A stretch of 64,000 nucleotides of DNA from Streptomyces violaceusniger Tu 4113 (GTDB taxonomy: Bacteria > Actinomycetota > Actinomycetes > Streptomycetales > Streptomycetaceae), in the NCBI RefSeq assembly GCF_000147815.2, contig NC_015957.1, positions 5,208,001 to 5,272,000 on the forward strand, in the 5' to 3' direction. The position numbers and the translations under genes were made by a program. The notes under the pieces were generated by a model. The model made no database searches, was not told where the DNA came from, and saw only the letters and a list, made by a program, of their open reading frames with translations. Shown piece after piece: positions 1-8,520 of this stretch. The stretch's first letter is position 1. Every line of letters starts with the position of its first letter.

Positions 1-120
1 GCGCGGCGAGCCCTCGGCGTGCCGGGAGCACATCCGTGTGCGCGTTCCTTCGGCGTAGCGTCGGATCCCAACCGCTGTACAGGGCTTAGCACATCCTGCG
101 GCCCCACTCCGGGCGCCGCC

Positions 121-185
121 CCTGGAAGGGCCGGACGGCCCAGGCCGGGATCCCCGGACTTTAGGCCAGGGAGCACGTCGAGCGT
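121..185 (+). mobile_element. Orphan right-end remnant of an IS200/IS605 (tnpB) element
   Basis: This stretch closely matches, in the same sense, the region around the tnpB 3' end and right terminus of the intact IS200/IS605 copy at about 38.4-40.2 kb. Both share a GGAAGGG block, a CCCAGGCCGG block, a GGACTT(T/C)AGGCCAGGG hairpin half and GAGCACGTC. No TnpB coding sequence is recognisable in the 120 bases before it, so only the terminus, or the 3' end of an element lying left of the window, is present. In the intact copy this region also encodes the end of the TnpB guide RNA scaffold. Confidence 0.6.
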
Positions 186-277
186 CAAATGTGTGAGGTC
201 TACCCCGCGCCAGCTCGCTCACGTGCGGGAGGATGAATTCCGTTGACTGCCCCTTTCGTGAGTTGAGGTTGTACGTC

Positions 278-2755
278 ATGTCTTCCAGCCCTGAGCCCGT
301 GGCTGAGGCTTCAGCCACTCCGACCCGGGCCCGTCCGATCCGGCTCACGCTACGCCCGGATCAGCAGCAGGCGGTCGACAGCGCAGCACGTCATCTCGCG
401 CGCCCGCATACGCGTGGGCACACGGTCTCGGCGTGCGGTACCGGCAAGACCGTGACGGCATTGCGTACGGCCGAAGCCCTGACCGTCCAGCATCTTCTGA
501 TCGCAGTGCCGAGCCTGGACCTGATCGCGCAATGGGCCCAAGCCGCCCGCAGAGACGGACGCCGCGAGCCGATGATCGCAGTGTCCTCGCTGCGCGCAGA
601 CAAGCACCCGCTGCTCGCCGGGGCAGCCGTCACGAGTACGAACTCAGGGGAGAGGCTGGCGTCGTGGCTGGCCCGGCACGAGCACGCCACCGTCTTCGTC
701 ACCCTCGACTCGCTGCCGAAGATCGAGCAGAGCCAGCACACCCGCGCCCCGGCCCCAGTCTTCGATCTGCTGATCGTGGACGAGGCACACCGCACCGCAG
801 GCAGCTGGGACAAAGAGTGGACAGCCCTGCACGACAACACCCGCATCCCGGCCGACCGCCGTCTCTACCTCACCGCGACCCCCTACGAGTGGGAGCCGCC
901 GCGTCTGACAGAGGCACCCACGTCCCGTCCGGTACCCAAGCGCACCGCGGCCACGGCCCCAGAATGGGATGCACCCTCACTGGTCGCCTCCATGGCAGAC
1001 ATCAAAACCTTCGGCCCACGCCTGCACACCTACTCCCACGCCCAGGCCATCGAAGACGGAGTCCTCGCGGACTACCAGCTGGTCGTACCCACCATCACCG
1101 ACACCACCCTGCGCACCGCCCTCGCCGACCCAGACGCCCACTCCGGCTTCGCCCCAACCGCCCGCCGGACGACAGCCCTGCACCTCGCCGTCCTCAAGGC
1201 GATGGCCGAACACGACCTCCATCACCTGATCATCTATTTCCAGCAGATCGCCGATGCCACGGACTTCGCCCGCCAGTTCCCCCACACCCTGCGCACCCTC
1301 ACCCGCGAGCAGCGCCCGGACTGGGCCGAGGACCTGGTCGTGCAGTCGATCAACGGCACCCACACCCCGGGCCAGCGCCACGACATCCTGACCGACTTCG
1401 CCGACGCCGACCGTGCCGTCCTCACCAACGCCCAGGTCCTGGGGGAGGGCATCGACCTGCCATCTGTGGATGGAGTGGTATTCGCCGACCGTACCGCCAG
1501 CGTCCGCCGGATCGTCCAGGCCCTGGGCCGCGCACTGCGCAAACCCCCCACCCTCGAGACCAAGACAGCCAGCCTCATCATCCCTGCCTACATCCCACCC
1601 CGCGCCGACCCCACCGACCTGCTCGCCACCCCCTACGAAGCCTTGTGGCTGGTCACCGCAGCCCTCAGACACCACGACCAGACCATCGCCGCCCGCGCAC
1701 CCCGCAAAAACCCCAACCAGCGCCTCGAACGCGACACCCACACTCTGATCGCCCGCCGCTTCCGCTTCGACTTCACCCTCGATCCCAACACCATCGCTCA
1801 AGCCATGGACCTCCTCTCCTGGCCCGCCGACGGAACCACCCTCTCCGCCCCGCGGAGAGCCGGCCTGGCCGCCGCCACCCGCTTCTACACCGAACACCAG
1901 CACCTGCGCGTCCCCGCAGACTACGAGGACGCCTACGGCTACCACCTGGGCACCTTCATCACCGGCCAACGCACAGCCCACCAGCAAGGAACCCTCACCC
2001 CAGAGTGGATCGCTGAACTCGACGCACTCGGCATGATCTGGGACGACCACGAAGCCACCTGGCAAGGCCACCTCACCACCGTCACCGCCTACCAGACAGA
2101 GCACGGTCACCTCGCCATCCCCGCCCACCAACCCGGCGGCCAGTTCCTCGTCGACCAACGCGCCCTGGCCCGAAAAAACCGCCTTGCCCCCGAACGCGAC
2201 GCCGAGCTCACCGCCCTCGACCCCGACTGGACCCTTCCGTACGGCCCCGATTGGCACCGCAAGTACCACCTCCTCAAACGCCACCTCGAAGCCGGCCACG
2301 ACCCCGCAACACTGCGCCGCGACACCGTGATTGAGGGAGTGAAGGCCGGGAGCTGGCTGCACCGTCAGCACACCTCCTGGGACCAACTGGCCCCTGGACA
2401 ACGAGATCTCCTCACCCGCCTCAAGCTGACCCCCAACCAAACCCCGCTTCCCGCAGGGATGATGATCGGCACGGTGTCGAAGCGGACTCGCCGTACCTTC
2501 CAGCAGACCGCGGAGATCCTCCGGCTGTTCGTGGAACGCTGGGGCCGCCCGCCCGGCGCTCGGGAATGGATCGAAGCCGACGGCGACCGGATCATGATCG
2601 GCCCGTGGCTCTGCAAGGTCCGAACCAAACAGACCACCGGCCAACTCACCCAAAAACAAGATCAGTTGATGGAAGAGATCCTTCAAGGCGACTGGCGCGA
2701 CACCGTCCCGGCAGCTACGGAAAAGGGGGACACCCACATCTCGAATCTTCCATAG
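278..2755 (+). CDS. DEAD/DEAH-type SF2 helicase with helicase-associated (HA) repeats
   Basis: Predicted 825-aa superfamily 2 nucleic-acid helicase or ATPase. I chose the ATG at 278 because a GAGG sits 9 bases upstream; an in-frame ATG at 233 would add 15 residues with no such signal. Visible motifs are Walker A ACGTGKT (about residues 52-58), DEAH (168-171), motif III TAT (about 199-201), GEGIDLPSVDG (motif V region, about 389-399) and motif VI QALGRALRKP (about 414-423). Residues about 500-700 carry repeats built on Trp/His-rich helices (FYTEHQHLRVP, YQTEHGHLAIP), which is the HA domain layout. Such helicases are common on actinomycete plasmids and chromosome ends, but their substrate is mostly unknown. 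No partner gene follows: 215 bases without a gene separate it from a dead IS3. Confidence 0.85.
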   Translation: MSSSPEPVAEASATPTRARPIRLTLRPDQQQAVDSAARHLARPHTRGHTVSACGTGKTVTALRTAEALTVQHLLIAVPSLDLIAQWAQAARRDGRREPMIAVSSLRADKHPLLAGAAVTSTNSGERLASWLARHEHATVFVTLDSLPKIEQSQHTRAPAPVFDLLIVDEAHRTAGSWDKEWTALHDNTRIPADRRLYLTATPYEWEPPRLTEAPTSRPVPKRTAATAPEWDAPSLVASMADIKTFGPRLHTYSHAQAIEDGVLADYQLVVPTITDTTLRTALADPDAHSGFAPTARRTTALHLAVLKAMAEHDLHHLIIYFQQIADATDFARQFPHTLRTLTREQRPDWAEDLVVQSINGTHTPGQRHDILTDFADADRAVLTNAQVLGEGIDLPSVDGVVFADRTASVRRIVQALGRALRKPPTLETKTASLIIPAYIPPRADPTDLLATPYEALWLVTAALRHHDQTIAARAPRKNPNQRLERDTHTLIARRFRFDFTLDPNTIAQAMDLLSWPADGTTLSAPRRAGLAAATRFYTEHQHLRVPADYEDAYGYHLGTFITGQRTAHQQGTLTPEWIAELDALGMIWDDHEATWQGHLTTVTAYQTEHGHLAIPAHQPGGQFLVDQRALARKNRLAPERDAELTALDPDWTLPYGPDWHRKYHLLKRHLEAGHDPATLRRDTVIEGVKAGSWLHRQHTSWDQLAPGQRDLLTRLKLTPNQTPLPAGMMIGTVSKRTRRTFQQTAEILRLFVERWGRPPGAREWIEADGDRIMIGPWLCKVRTKQTTGQLTQKQDQLMEEILQGDWRDTVPAATEKGDTHISNLP

Positions 2756-2998
2756 TTTTCCGCTTCTATGGAAGCAGCAGAAAGGCACATGGAGCCAGTA
2801 ACTCAGGAACCCCGGCAGGCCGAAACGATCCTGACGTTGAGTCGACTCCTACCTGATTCAGCGCCACGGGGAGGACTTCACTCTGGCCAGTCCAAAGGTG
2901 ACCGCGGAGCGGGAACCTTTCCAACCACCCTAGCCATAAACAGAGTTGCAGGAAATTAACCAGGCTAAGTGCTCGGATTGGTCCTGGACACTCTTCTT

Positions 2999-3897
2999 CT
3001 ACGCTGCGAGTACGTGGTCGTTACGGAACCGCTGTCGCGTCTCGTGGGGTGTGAGGTACCCGAAGAGAGGGTGCTTGCGGAGGCGGCGCCGGTTGTAGAA
3101 GGTCTCGATGAAGGCGAAGGCCTCGGCGCGGGCGGTGGCCCGGTCGGGCCAGAGCCGGATGCCGATCTCTTCCTTGAGTACGGCCCAGAAGCTCTCGGCT
3201 GCGGCGTTGTCAAAGCATGAGCCGGTCCGGCCGGTGCTTTGCCGAAGTCCCAACCTGCTTATCTCGGCCCGGAATTCAGCCGAGGTGTATTCGCTACCGC
3301 GGTCGCTGTGCATGATGCGGCCGGGTTATGGGTCGCCCCGGCCGTGGGCCGTCCGCAGCGCGTCGACTACCAGGGAGGCGCGGTGGTGGTCGGCCATCGC
3401 GTAGCCGACCACCTCGCGCGTAGCCAGGTCCAGCCAGCAGGCCAGGTACAGCCAGCCCTCGCGGGTGGGCAGGTACGTGATGTCCCCGACCAGCCGGGTG
3501 CCTGGCCGGGTGGCGGTGAAATCATGCCCGATCAGGTCTGGGGCCGGCCGTGCCTGCCGGTCGGGGCGGGTCAGCGAGCGGCGTTTTCGGCGCGTGACAC
3601 CGGTGATCCGGCGTTCGCGCATGATCCGCTCAACCCGCTTGCGGTTGATGGTCCGGCCCAGTCGCCGCAGCTCGGCGTGCACGCGCGGGACACCGTAGGC
3701 ACCCTTCGAAGCGAGGTGGATCACTGTGATCTCGTGGGCCAGGGCCTCATCCGCGCGCTCGCGTTCCTGCCGCGCCTCCTCGGCCTCCAGCCAGGCATAA
3801 GGAGCGGGCCACAGCCAGGACACGGCACGGCACGGCACGGCAGGGCCACCGGATACGTGGCCTTCTCCGCAGCGATGAACCGGCAGACCTCGTTCAC
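2999..3897 (-). pseudogene. IS3-family transposase OrfB (DDE integrase), broken
   Basis: Likely start is the GTG at 3897, overlapping the orfA stop as GTGA. The HTH_21-like part (GAYGVPRVHAELRR), the DDE core (RLVGDITYLPT, then LDLATREVVGYAM, then HSDRGSEYTS) and the C-terminal ESFWAVLKEE and HPLFGYLTP blocks are all present. Three lesions are seen: a pentanucleotide repeat (CACGG)4 at 3821-3840 throws the N-terminus out of frame, an in-frame TAA stands at 3326-3328 just before the second catalytic Asp block, and the first part of the protein is garbled. It cannot make transposase as read. Confidence 0.8.
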
Positions 3898-4192
3898 CGG
3901 TCGCTGTCCTGGGCGAAGAAGGCCGCAGCTTTTTTCAGGATCTCGATCGTCTTCTGCTGCTCGACATTCTGCCTGCGCAACTGCTTGAGCTCTTCGCGCT
4001 CGGCGCTGGTCAGCTCACCCGCCCCGCTCTCACCACGGTCGATCCGGTCACGCTTGACCCAGCCGCGCAGGCTCTCAGGGCTCACCCCAGATCCCGCGCG
4101 ACCTCCGTGATCGTCTTGCTGGAGGAACGGGCCAACGCGATCGCGTCCCGCTTGAACTCCTCCGAATACCGCTTCGAGTACTGACTACCCAC
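3894..4192 (-). pseudogene. IS3-family transposase OrfA (HTH_Tnp_1), frameshifted
   Basis: From GTG 4192 the protein begins with the typical YSEEFKRDAIALAR block and TITEVARDLG, then meets TGA. Reading continues one frame over as VSPESLRGWVK, followed by the leucine-zipper helix ELKQLRRQNVEQQK and ILKKAAAFFAQ. The break lies in a run of four G at about 4086-4092, where a fifth G would restore the frame: a one-base deletion. Confidence 0.75.
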
Positions 4193-4200
4193 CTGGCACT

Positions 4201-4628
4201 ACTTCCTCCGGAACCTCATGTTCCAGTCTCCAGGTGTCCAGTCACCAGGGGAAGCTTCACCCCACCCCGGCCTCTCACAGGGCCTGCTTGCCTGAGGCTC
4301 ATCGTGGTGCCCGCCGGCGTTCGGGCCATCGGCCTGTCCTCCGGAACTCCTTGATCTTGGTGTTGGGGTAGGAGCGATGCATTCGGCGGTGAGCACCAGG
4401 GGCAGGGCTACTCGGTGCGTGTCACCGCCTCGCTCGCGCTCCACCATGCCGCTTTGGAGCAGTGCATCCCCTCGCCGACGACAGCTCCACCCCGGCCGGG
4501 CGCAAGGCGCACCGCACATACTCCGACCGGATCGCCGCGGCATCACCCTGAAGGGCGGACTGCTGCTGTCCCAAGGGCTGCCCCCGGGTGTCTGAATCGG
4601 GGCAGGGCGCCGCGGGTGAGGGCAGGGG
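4201..4628. other. Region without a convincing gene
   Basis: No reading frame here has both a start signal and Streptomyces-like third-position bias. I see only short overlapping shadows and no repeat. It separates the IS3 remnant from the debris next to the caspase gene. Confidence 0.5.
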
Positions 4629-4757
4629 TCAGCCGCGGATGATCTGGGCAGTGGTGACGGCGCCGTACTCAAGGCCCCAGTTGGTATGAATCTTGCCGTA
4701 CTCGCCGCTTTCGGCGCCGAGGGTCACCAGGTGCAGCACTGAGCGCGTTTCCAACAG
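4629..4757 (-). pseudogene. C-terminal fragment of an unidentified protein
   Basis: About 42 codons on the minus strand ending at a stop at 4629 look coding (HLVTLGAESGEYG, then TNWGLEYGAVTTAQIIRG). No upstream continuation or start is visible. I do not recognise the family. It lies directly downstream of the caspase gene in the same orientation, so it may be the end of a former operon member. Confidence 0.3.
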
Positions 4758-4833
4758 CTGGCCCCGGGACGGGGCGTCGGCACGGCGAGCATTCTCACAA
4801 GGGGCCCCGGCACGACTGGGCGGAATCCGGGGC

Positions 4834-6273
4834 CTACTTGCTGCTGTCCGGCTTTGGGTCTTCGAACTTCGAGGAGGCATAGAACCGGACGAGACGGATG
4901 AACTCTCTCGCCGCCAGCGGGTTAGCGGGGCGAATATCCCAGCTGTCGAAGTCTGCTTGCTTGGTCCCCGGAGCGATGCGCACGGTGAGTGCCTTCGTGC
5001 CGGCCTTCACGTATACCTTGGTGATGTCGTCCCAGCTTCGGTCCACCACCTTCCCGCCGCGCCCGAGTTTGGAGAGGGCGACACCATCGACCTGCAGCCT
5101 CAACGGCGACGCCAAAACTCCTATGAGTCCACCAATGACCCCCAGGACGACCGTACAGGGACCAAATATCAGGGTGAGGAAGAGAACGAGCTGTACGGCT
5201 TGCAGCCCGATCCCCCCGGACAGGTTTTCGTCCGGGCCATTAAACTTTATGCCGAGAAAGTCCCACACAGTAGGCACCATGTGGTACGCCAAAAACTGGT
5301 AGTACGCGGGTATCACCAGCAACAGGATGCTCCAGGGGCCGGCATAGCCCCAGTTGCCGGCCCACTCCCAGATTGTGCTTCCGCGCCCTTCGATGAGTGT
5401 CACTGATCCGCGCGTGGTCGGCGGCGGGTCGGATTCGAGGTGACGCGGGGAGGGCGTCTGGGTGGCGGGTTCGGCAGTCGGCTTCTTCCTGATGCCGGCA
5501 AGGGGGGCGCGCAGGAGGTCAGGCGCTGGGGGGATCGCGGGTCTTGGCCGAGGACGGTTCTTCTTTCGGCGGGCGATGGCGACGTCGCCCTCCCCGGCGA
5601 AGCTCAGCTGTGGGGGCAGGGGGGTGCTCTTGGTCATCCAGTGGTGCACCTGGTCGTAGAGCTCACGGACCGTGAGGTAGCTGGTGGACTGGGCGTGCCG
5701 CAGGCCGTGCACGAGCATTCCGGTGAATGGGCTGGGCTGCCCCTCTACTTCGGCATCGCGTGCGAGCTGCGTGGCCCTGTTGCTGGCCAGGACGTACCGG
5801 CCCTTGCCTGCCACCGGAGAGGCCAGGCTGGCGCCTGTCTTGAACGTGCCGCTGTGGCAGCAGTCGAGCACGATGATAGTGGTCGCGGCGGCTGAGCTGT
5901 CGATCATGTTGTTGATCTCCGCGGCGCTCAGCGTCGTGGCGCGGAGCCGGTCCGGCGTGGTGTCGCCGGCGCACAGGTACAGGCGCCCGTGTTCATCGAG
6001 CTGGCCGTGGCCGCTGTAATACAGCAGCAGCACGTCCTCGCGCCCTGCAGTGGTGAAGAATTGGTCTAGCTCTTCCCGCAGTTCCTGAACTCCCTTGTCC
6101 GGCAGGGACAGGACGTTGTCAGGAGGGAACAGCCCGACCTTGTCATCGGTCAGTGCTTGTCCGAGTTTCTCGATGTCGACCAACGGTCCGCGCAGAGTCA
6201 GCAGCGCATGGGGGTCGCGAGGGAAAGTAGCGTTTCCGATCAGCAACGCGCGGTAGTGCGGGTCGGCCGGCAT
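4834..6273 (-). CDS. Caspase-family peptidase, EACC1-associated type, with C-terminal membrane segments
   Basis: 479 aa. The N-terminus (residues 1-240) is a caspase-like (C14) domain: YRALLIGNATF at the start, the catalytic His in YYSGHGQ (H89) and the catalytic Cys in LDCCHSG (C138/C139). A basic, proline-rich linker follows (RRKKNRPRPRP, about 241-300), then two hydrophobic stretches (about 317-340 and 362-396) and a soluble C-terminal region (about 397-479) with a beta-rich look (LRLQVDGVALSKLG, WDDITKVYVKAG), possibly PH-like. The ATG shares its A with the TGA of the EACC1 gene upstream (TGATG), so the two are co-translated. Known context of the family: bacterial caspases paired with EACC1 are predicted effectors of conflict or suicide systems. 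The substrate and trigger are not visible. Membrane attachment is inferred from hydrophobicity. Confidence 0.88.
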   Translation of the reverse strand: MPADPHYRALLIGNATFPRDPHALLTLRGPLVDIEKLGQALTDDKVGLFPPDNVLSLPDKGVQELREELDQFFTTAGREDVLLLYYSGHGQLDEHGRLYLCAGDTTPDRLRATTLSAAEINNMIDSSAAATTIIVLDCCHSGTFKTGASLASPVAGKGRYVLASNRATQLARDAEVEGQPSPFTGMLVHGLRHAQSTSYLTVRELYDQVHHWMTKSTPLPPQLSFAGEGDVAIARRKKNRPRPRPAIPPAPDLLRAPLAGIRKKPTAEPATQTPSPRHLESDPPPTTRGSVTLIEGRGSTIWEWAGNWGYAGPWSILLLVIPAYYQFLAYHMVPTVWDFLGIKFNGPDENLSGGIGLQAVQLVLFLTLIFGPCTVVLGVIGGLIGVLASPLRLQVDGVALSKLGRGGKVVDRSWDDITKVYVKAGTKALTVRIAPGTKQADFDSWDIRPANPLAAREFIRLVRFYASSKFEDPKPDSSK

Positions 6274-6656
6274 CAGTCGGCTCCGAGACGCCTGCCGACG
6301 CCCTCCGCCAGGGCCTGGAATGATGCTTGATCGACGTTGTTGCCGGTGACCGTCAGCGTCTGCTCGGCGCCCTGGTCATCGGTCCACGTCACCGTCAGGG
6401 CCCGTGTCTTGTCCCGCGCCAGCCAGGTCCGGAAGCACGCCACCGCAGCGGTCAACGCGCCGGACGAGCCCAGGGCGAGGATCACGGCCTCCACAGCACC
6501 CTTCGCGCCTGGCTCCGGGACACCTCGCCGGGATATTGTCCCGGCCTCCCCGCGCAGGGCGGCGTGCAGTGTCGCTACTTGATCTAACCAGCGCTGGTCC
6601 TCCAGAGCGAACTTCGCCGTGCCCGTCGTGATCGTCAGCTCTACATCGGAAGCCAT
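6273..6656 (-). CDS. Effector-associated constant component 1 (EACC1)-like protein
   Basis: 127 aa. I chose the ATG at 6656 because GGGGGTAGG precedes it closely. The protein begins with a beta-strand block (VELTITTGTAKFALEDQRWL), then a helical middle with a hydrophobic Gly/Ala segment (AVILALGSSGALTAAVACF), then WLARDKTRALTVTWTDDQG and a final strand-helix. This is the organisation of EACC1, a small component found upstream of diverse effectors (caspase, trypsin, others) in predicted bacterial counter-invader systems. The stop overlaps the caspase ATG. The family call rests on pattern and neighbour, not on an alignment. Confidence 0.75.
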   Translation of the reverse strand: MASDVELTITTGTAKFALEDQRWLDQVATLHAALRGEAGTISRRGVPEPGAKGAVEAVILALGSSGALTAAVACFRTWLARDKTRALTVTWTDDQGAEQTLTVTGNNVDQASFQALAEGVGRRLGAD

Positions 6657-6668
6657 TCCTACCCCCAC

Positions 6669-6955
6669 CCCGTTCATACCAAGCCGAGCATAGCGATCGA
6701 CCAACTCGTGTCATGGCTGGCCACGCCGTCCACACCGCCGCCGGCGCTGTCCCGGGGGCAGGAGGGGGGTTCATCGCGTTCTGCAACGGCTCCCGGGCCG
6801 CCTCCAGCTGCCCCGCCTGCGCCGCCAGCGTGTCCACGTCTCCGGTAGCGACCGCGTCCTGGCTGGCGGAGATCACGCCGAGCAGCGTGTGCAGCCCCGT
6901 CGTCGCGTGCGCGGCGGCCAGCGGGACCCGGGCCGACCTCATGGTGTGCGACATC
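6669..6955 (-). CDS. Small hypothetical protein upstream of EACC1 (3' end uncertain)
   Basis: From ATG 6955 (AGGGGA about 10 bases upstream), roughly 60 codons show strong G/C third-position bias and a helical Ala/Leu-rich product (LAAAHATTGLHTLLGVI, AAQAGQLEAAREPL). After a run of six C (about 6771-6776) the frame continues into the EACC1 gene. The +1 frame instead ends at TGA 6669-6671 with better codon bias, so either a C is missing or the frame choice is wrong. The function is unknown. Its position as first gene of the EACC1-caspase group makes it a candidate third component. Confidence 0.4.
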
Positions 6956-7114
6956 CCGGGAGTTCCCCTGAGCCCCGCTGAGTCCTTGCCCCTGTGGCCA
7001 GGGGGTTCTTCCTCCTTCGTGTGCTCTGTGGTCTTGTGACGTAACTTCGGGATTCTTGAAGCGTTCTCACCGTGTCCGACCTCCGCAGTCGGGCCGAAGG
7101 CGAGGAGGCTCGGG

Positions 7115-8194
7115 TTGGCGGCGCTGGCAGTCGTACGGGACCTGCGTGAGCGCTGGGCGCCCGCGACGGCGGAGGAACTGGAGCGGTTCGAGACCGACGT
7201 GCTGTCCGGGTTCGTCCTCGCGCGGGCCTCGGCCGGCCTGGCGGACGGCACGATCCGCGGGGACGTCGGGCACCTGGACCAGATCAGGACCTGGTTCGGC
7301 CGGCCCCTGTGGGACATGGAGCCTGCCGACGCGGACGCGTACTTCGGGAAGGTGCTGCGGCACTCGCCCAGCGGCACTCGGCTGGGCCGGTCACAGGCAC
7401 TGAGCACGTACTTCATGTTCCTGGAGCTGCGGCACAAGGTCGAAATCCACCGGATGACCGGCCGGGTAGTCGAGTGCCCGATCGACGAGATGAACCGGCC
7501 GCGAGGCGCCAAGGACGCCCAGCTGCGGATCCCTCCGAGCGAGCCGGAGGTCGAGACACTGTTCACCGGCTGGGGCGGCGAGCTGGCCACCTGCCGCAAG
7601 TTCGCCCCGACCGCCCGGAACTACACGGCCTCGAAGCTGATGTCACAGGTCGGCCTGCGGGTGAGCGAAGCGTGCAAGCTCGACTTGGCCGACATTAAGT
7701 GGGACCTGGGCCGCTTCGGCAAGCTCCACGTCCGCCACGGCAAGGGCGCCCGCGGATCTGGGCCGCGCGAGCGCATGGTGCCGCTGATCAACGGCGCCGA
7801 CCGCACGCTGCGATGGTTCATCGAGGACGTGTGGGGCCAGTTCGACGACGACCACACCCGCCCCGGCGCCCCGCTGTTCCCCTCCGAGCGCAGATGCGCC
7901 GACGGCTCCTCGCGCCGGGTGGGCGACGACGCCCTGCGCGGCGGGCTCAAGGGGGCGGCCAAGGCGCATCTGCCGGGCTGGGGCGAGAAGCTGACGCCGC
8001 ACGTCCTGCGGCATTTCTGTGCATCCCAGCTCTATGCGAACGGGCTGGACCTGCTCGCAATTCAGGAGGTTCTGGGACATTCCTGGATCGCCACGACGAT
8101 GCGATACGTCCACGTCCAGCAGACCCGGGTCGAGGACGCCTGGGTCGCCGGGACCGAGCGGGCCGCGAAGCGGCTGGAAGGGCTGGTCCGATGA
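7115..8194 (+). CDS. Site-specific tyrosine recombinase/integrase
   Basis: 359 aa with a TTG start at 7115 behind GAGGAGG. Residues about 20-115 form a SAM-like DNA-binding part. The catalytic domain (about 145-345) shows R182 in GLRVSE, HVLRH (H296, R299), H322 in LGHSW and the nucleophile Y331 in MRYVHV, so it looks active. Its stop overlaps the next ATG (ATGA), and that gene overlaps a third the same way, giving one translationally coupled operon. Tyrosine recombinases of this three-gene arrangement are seen on actinomycete mobile DNA. I see no flanking att core. Confidence 0.9.
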   Translation: MAALAVVRDLRERWAPATAEELERFETDVLSGFVLARASAGLADGTIRGDVGHLDQIRTWFGRPLWDMEPADADAYFGKVLRHSPSGTRLGRSQALSTYFMFLELRHKVEIHRMTGRVVECPIDEMNRPRGAKDAQLRIPPSEPEVETLFTGWGGELATCRKFAPTARNYTASKLMSQVGLRVSEACKLDLADIKWDLGRFGKLHVRHGKGARGSGPRERMVPLINGADRTLRWFIEDVWGQFDDDHTRPGAPLFPSERRCADGSSRRVGDDALRGGLKGAAKAHLPGWGEKLTPHVLRHFCASQLYANGLDLLAIQEVLGHSWIATTMRYVHVQQTRVEDAWVAGTERAAKRLEGLVR

Positions 8195-8520
8195 GGTGGA
8201 ACCTGCGGCTGACCGCCGCGAACAAGGGTATCTGGAAGGCGTCCGAGCTCCAACGAAGCCTGGCCGAACACGGGTTGGTGATCTCGGCGGGGAAGATGTC
8301 CGGGCTGTGGTCCGGTCAGCCGGTCTCCCTCAAGCTGGAGGACCTGGATGTCATCTGCGTCGTGCTCGGCTGCGAGATCGGTGACCTGCTGATTCCCGAG
8401 CCGGAGAAGGTCAACCGCCCCGGGCGAGAGGATGTCGGCCAAGCCGCGGTCGGCTCCAGAACCGTCGCCCCGGCGGTGGTCCCCAAGCGCCGCGACGGCC
8501 GGTCGCTGCCGCCAGCATGA
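8191..8520 (+). CDS. XRE/Cro-C1-type helix-turn-helix protein
   Basis: 109 aa. It starts at ATG 8191, inside the stop of the integrase, and ends in an ATGA overlap with the next gene. Residues 1-70 read as an HTH_26-type DNA-binding domain (ASELQRSLAEHGL, ISAGKMSGLWSG, LEDLDVICVVLGCEIGDLL). The tail (about 71-109) is Pro/Arg-rich and looks disordered. Probable role: regulator or directionality factor for the recombinases with which it is coupled (inference from position). Confidence 0.8.
   Translation: MRWNLRLTAANKGIWKASELQRSLAEHGLVISAGKMSGLWSGQPVSLKLEDLDVICVVLGCEIGDLLIPEPEKVNRPGREDVGQAAVGSRTVAPAVVPKRRDGRSLPPA

Larger units (their letters stand above)
2970..4200 (-). mobile_element. Decayed IS3-family insertion sequence
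   Basis: Contains orfA and orfB of an IS3-type element, both broken. Weakly matching ends are visible: TGGTCCTGGACAC near 2976 and, on the other strand, TAGTGCCAGGTGG near 4200. The exact limits are uncertain and I see no clear target duplication. Confidence 0.6.

Noticed and set aside
977..2788. A 603-codon open frame antisense to the helicase
   Set aside because: It is a shadow of a high-GC gene. The helicase on the other strand has all motifs and a ribosome-binding site, while the antisense product is a Gly/Val-rich repeat with no domain.
6988..7004. CCCCTG-TGGC-CAGGGG hairpin as a terminator
   Set aside because: The stem is short, no T run follows, and it lies between divergent genes where no terminator is needed.
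6376..7599. A 407-codon leftward frame spanning from the integrase into EACC1
   Set aside because: It overlaps two well-supported genes. Only the middle part (6955 down to about 6770) has coding character and is listed as a small ORF.
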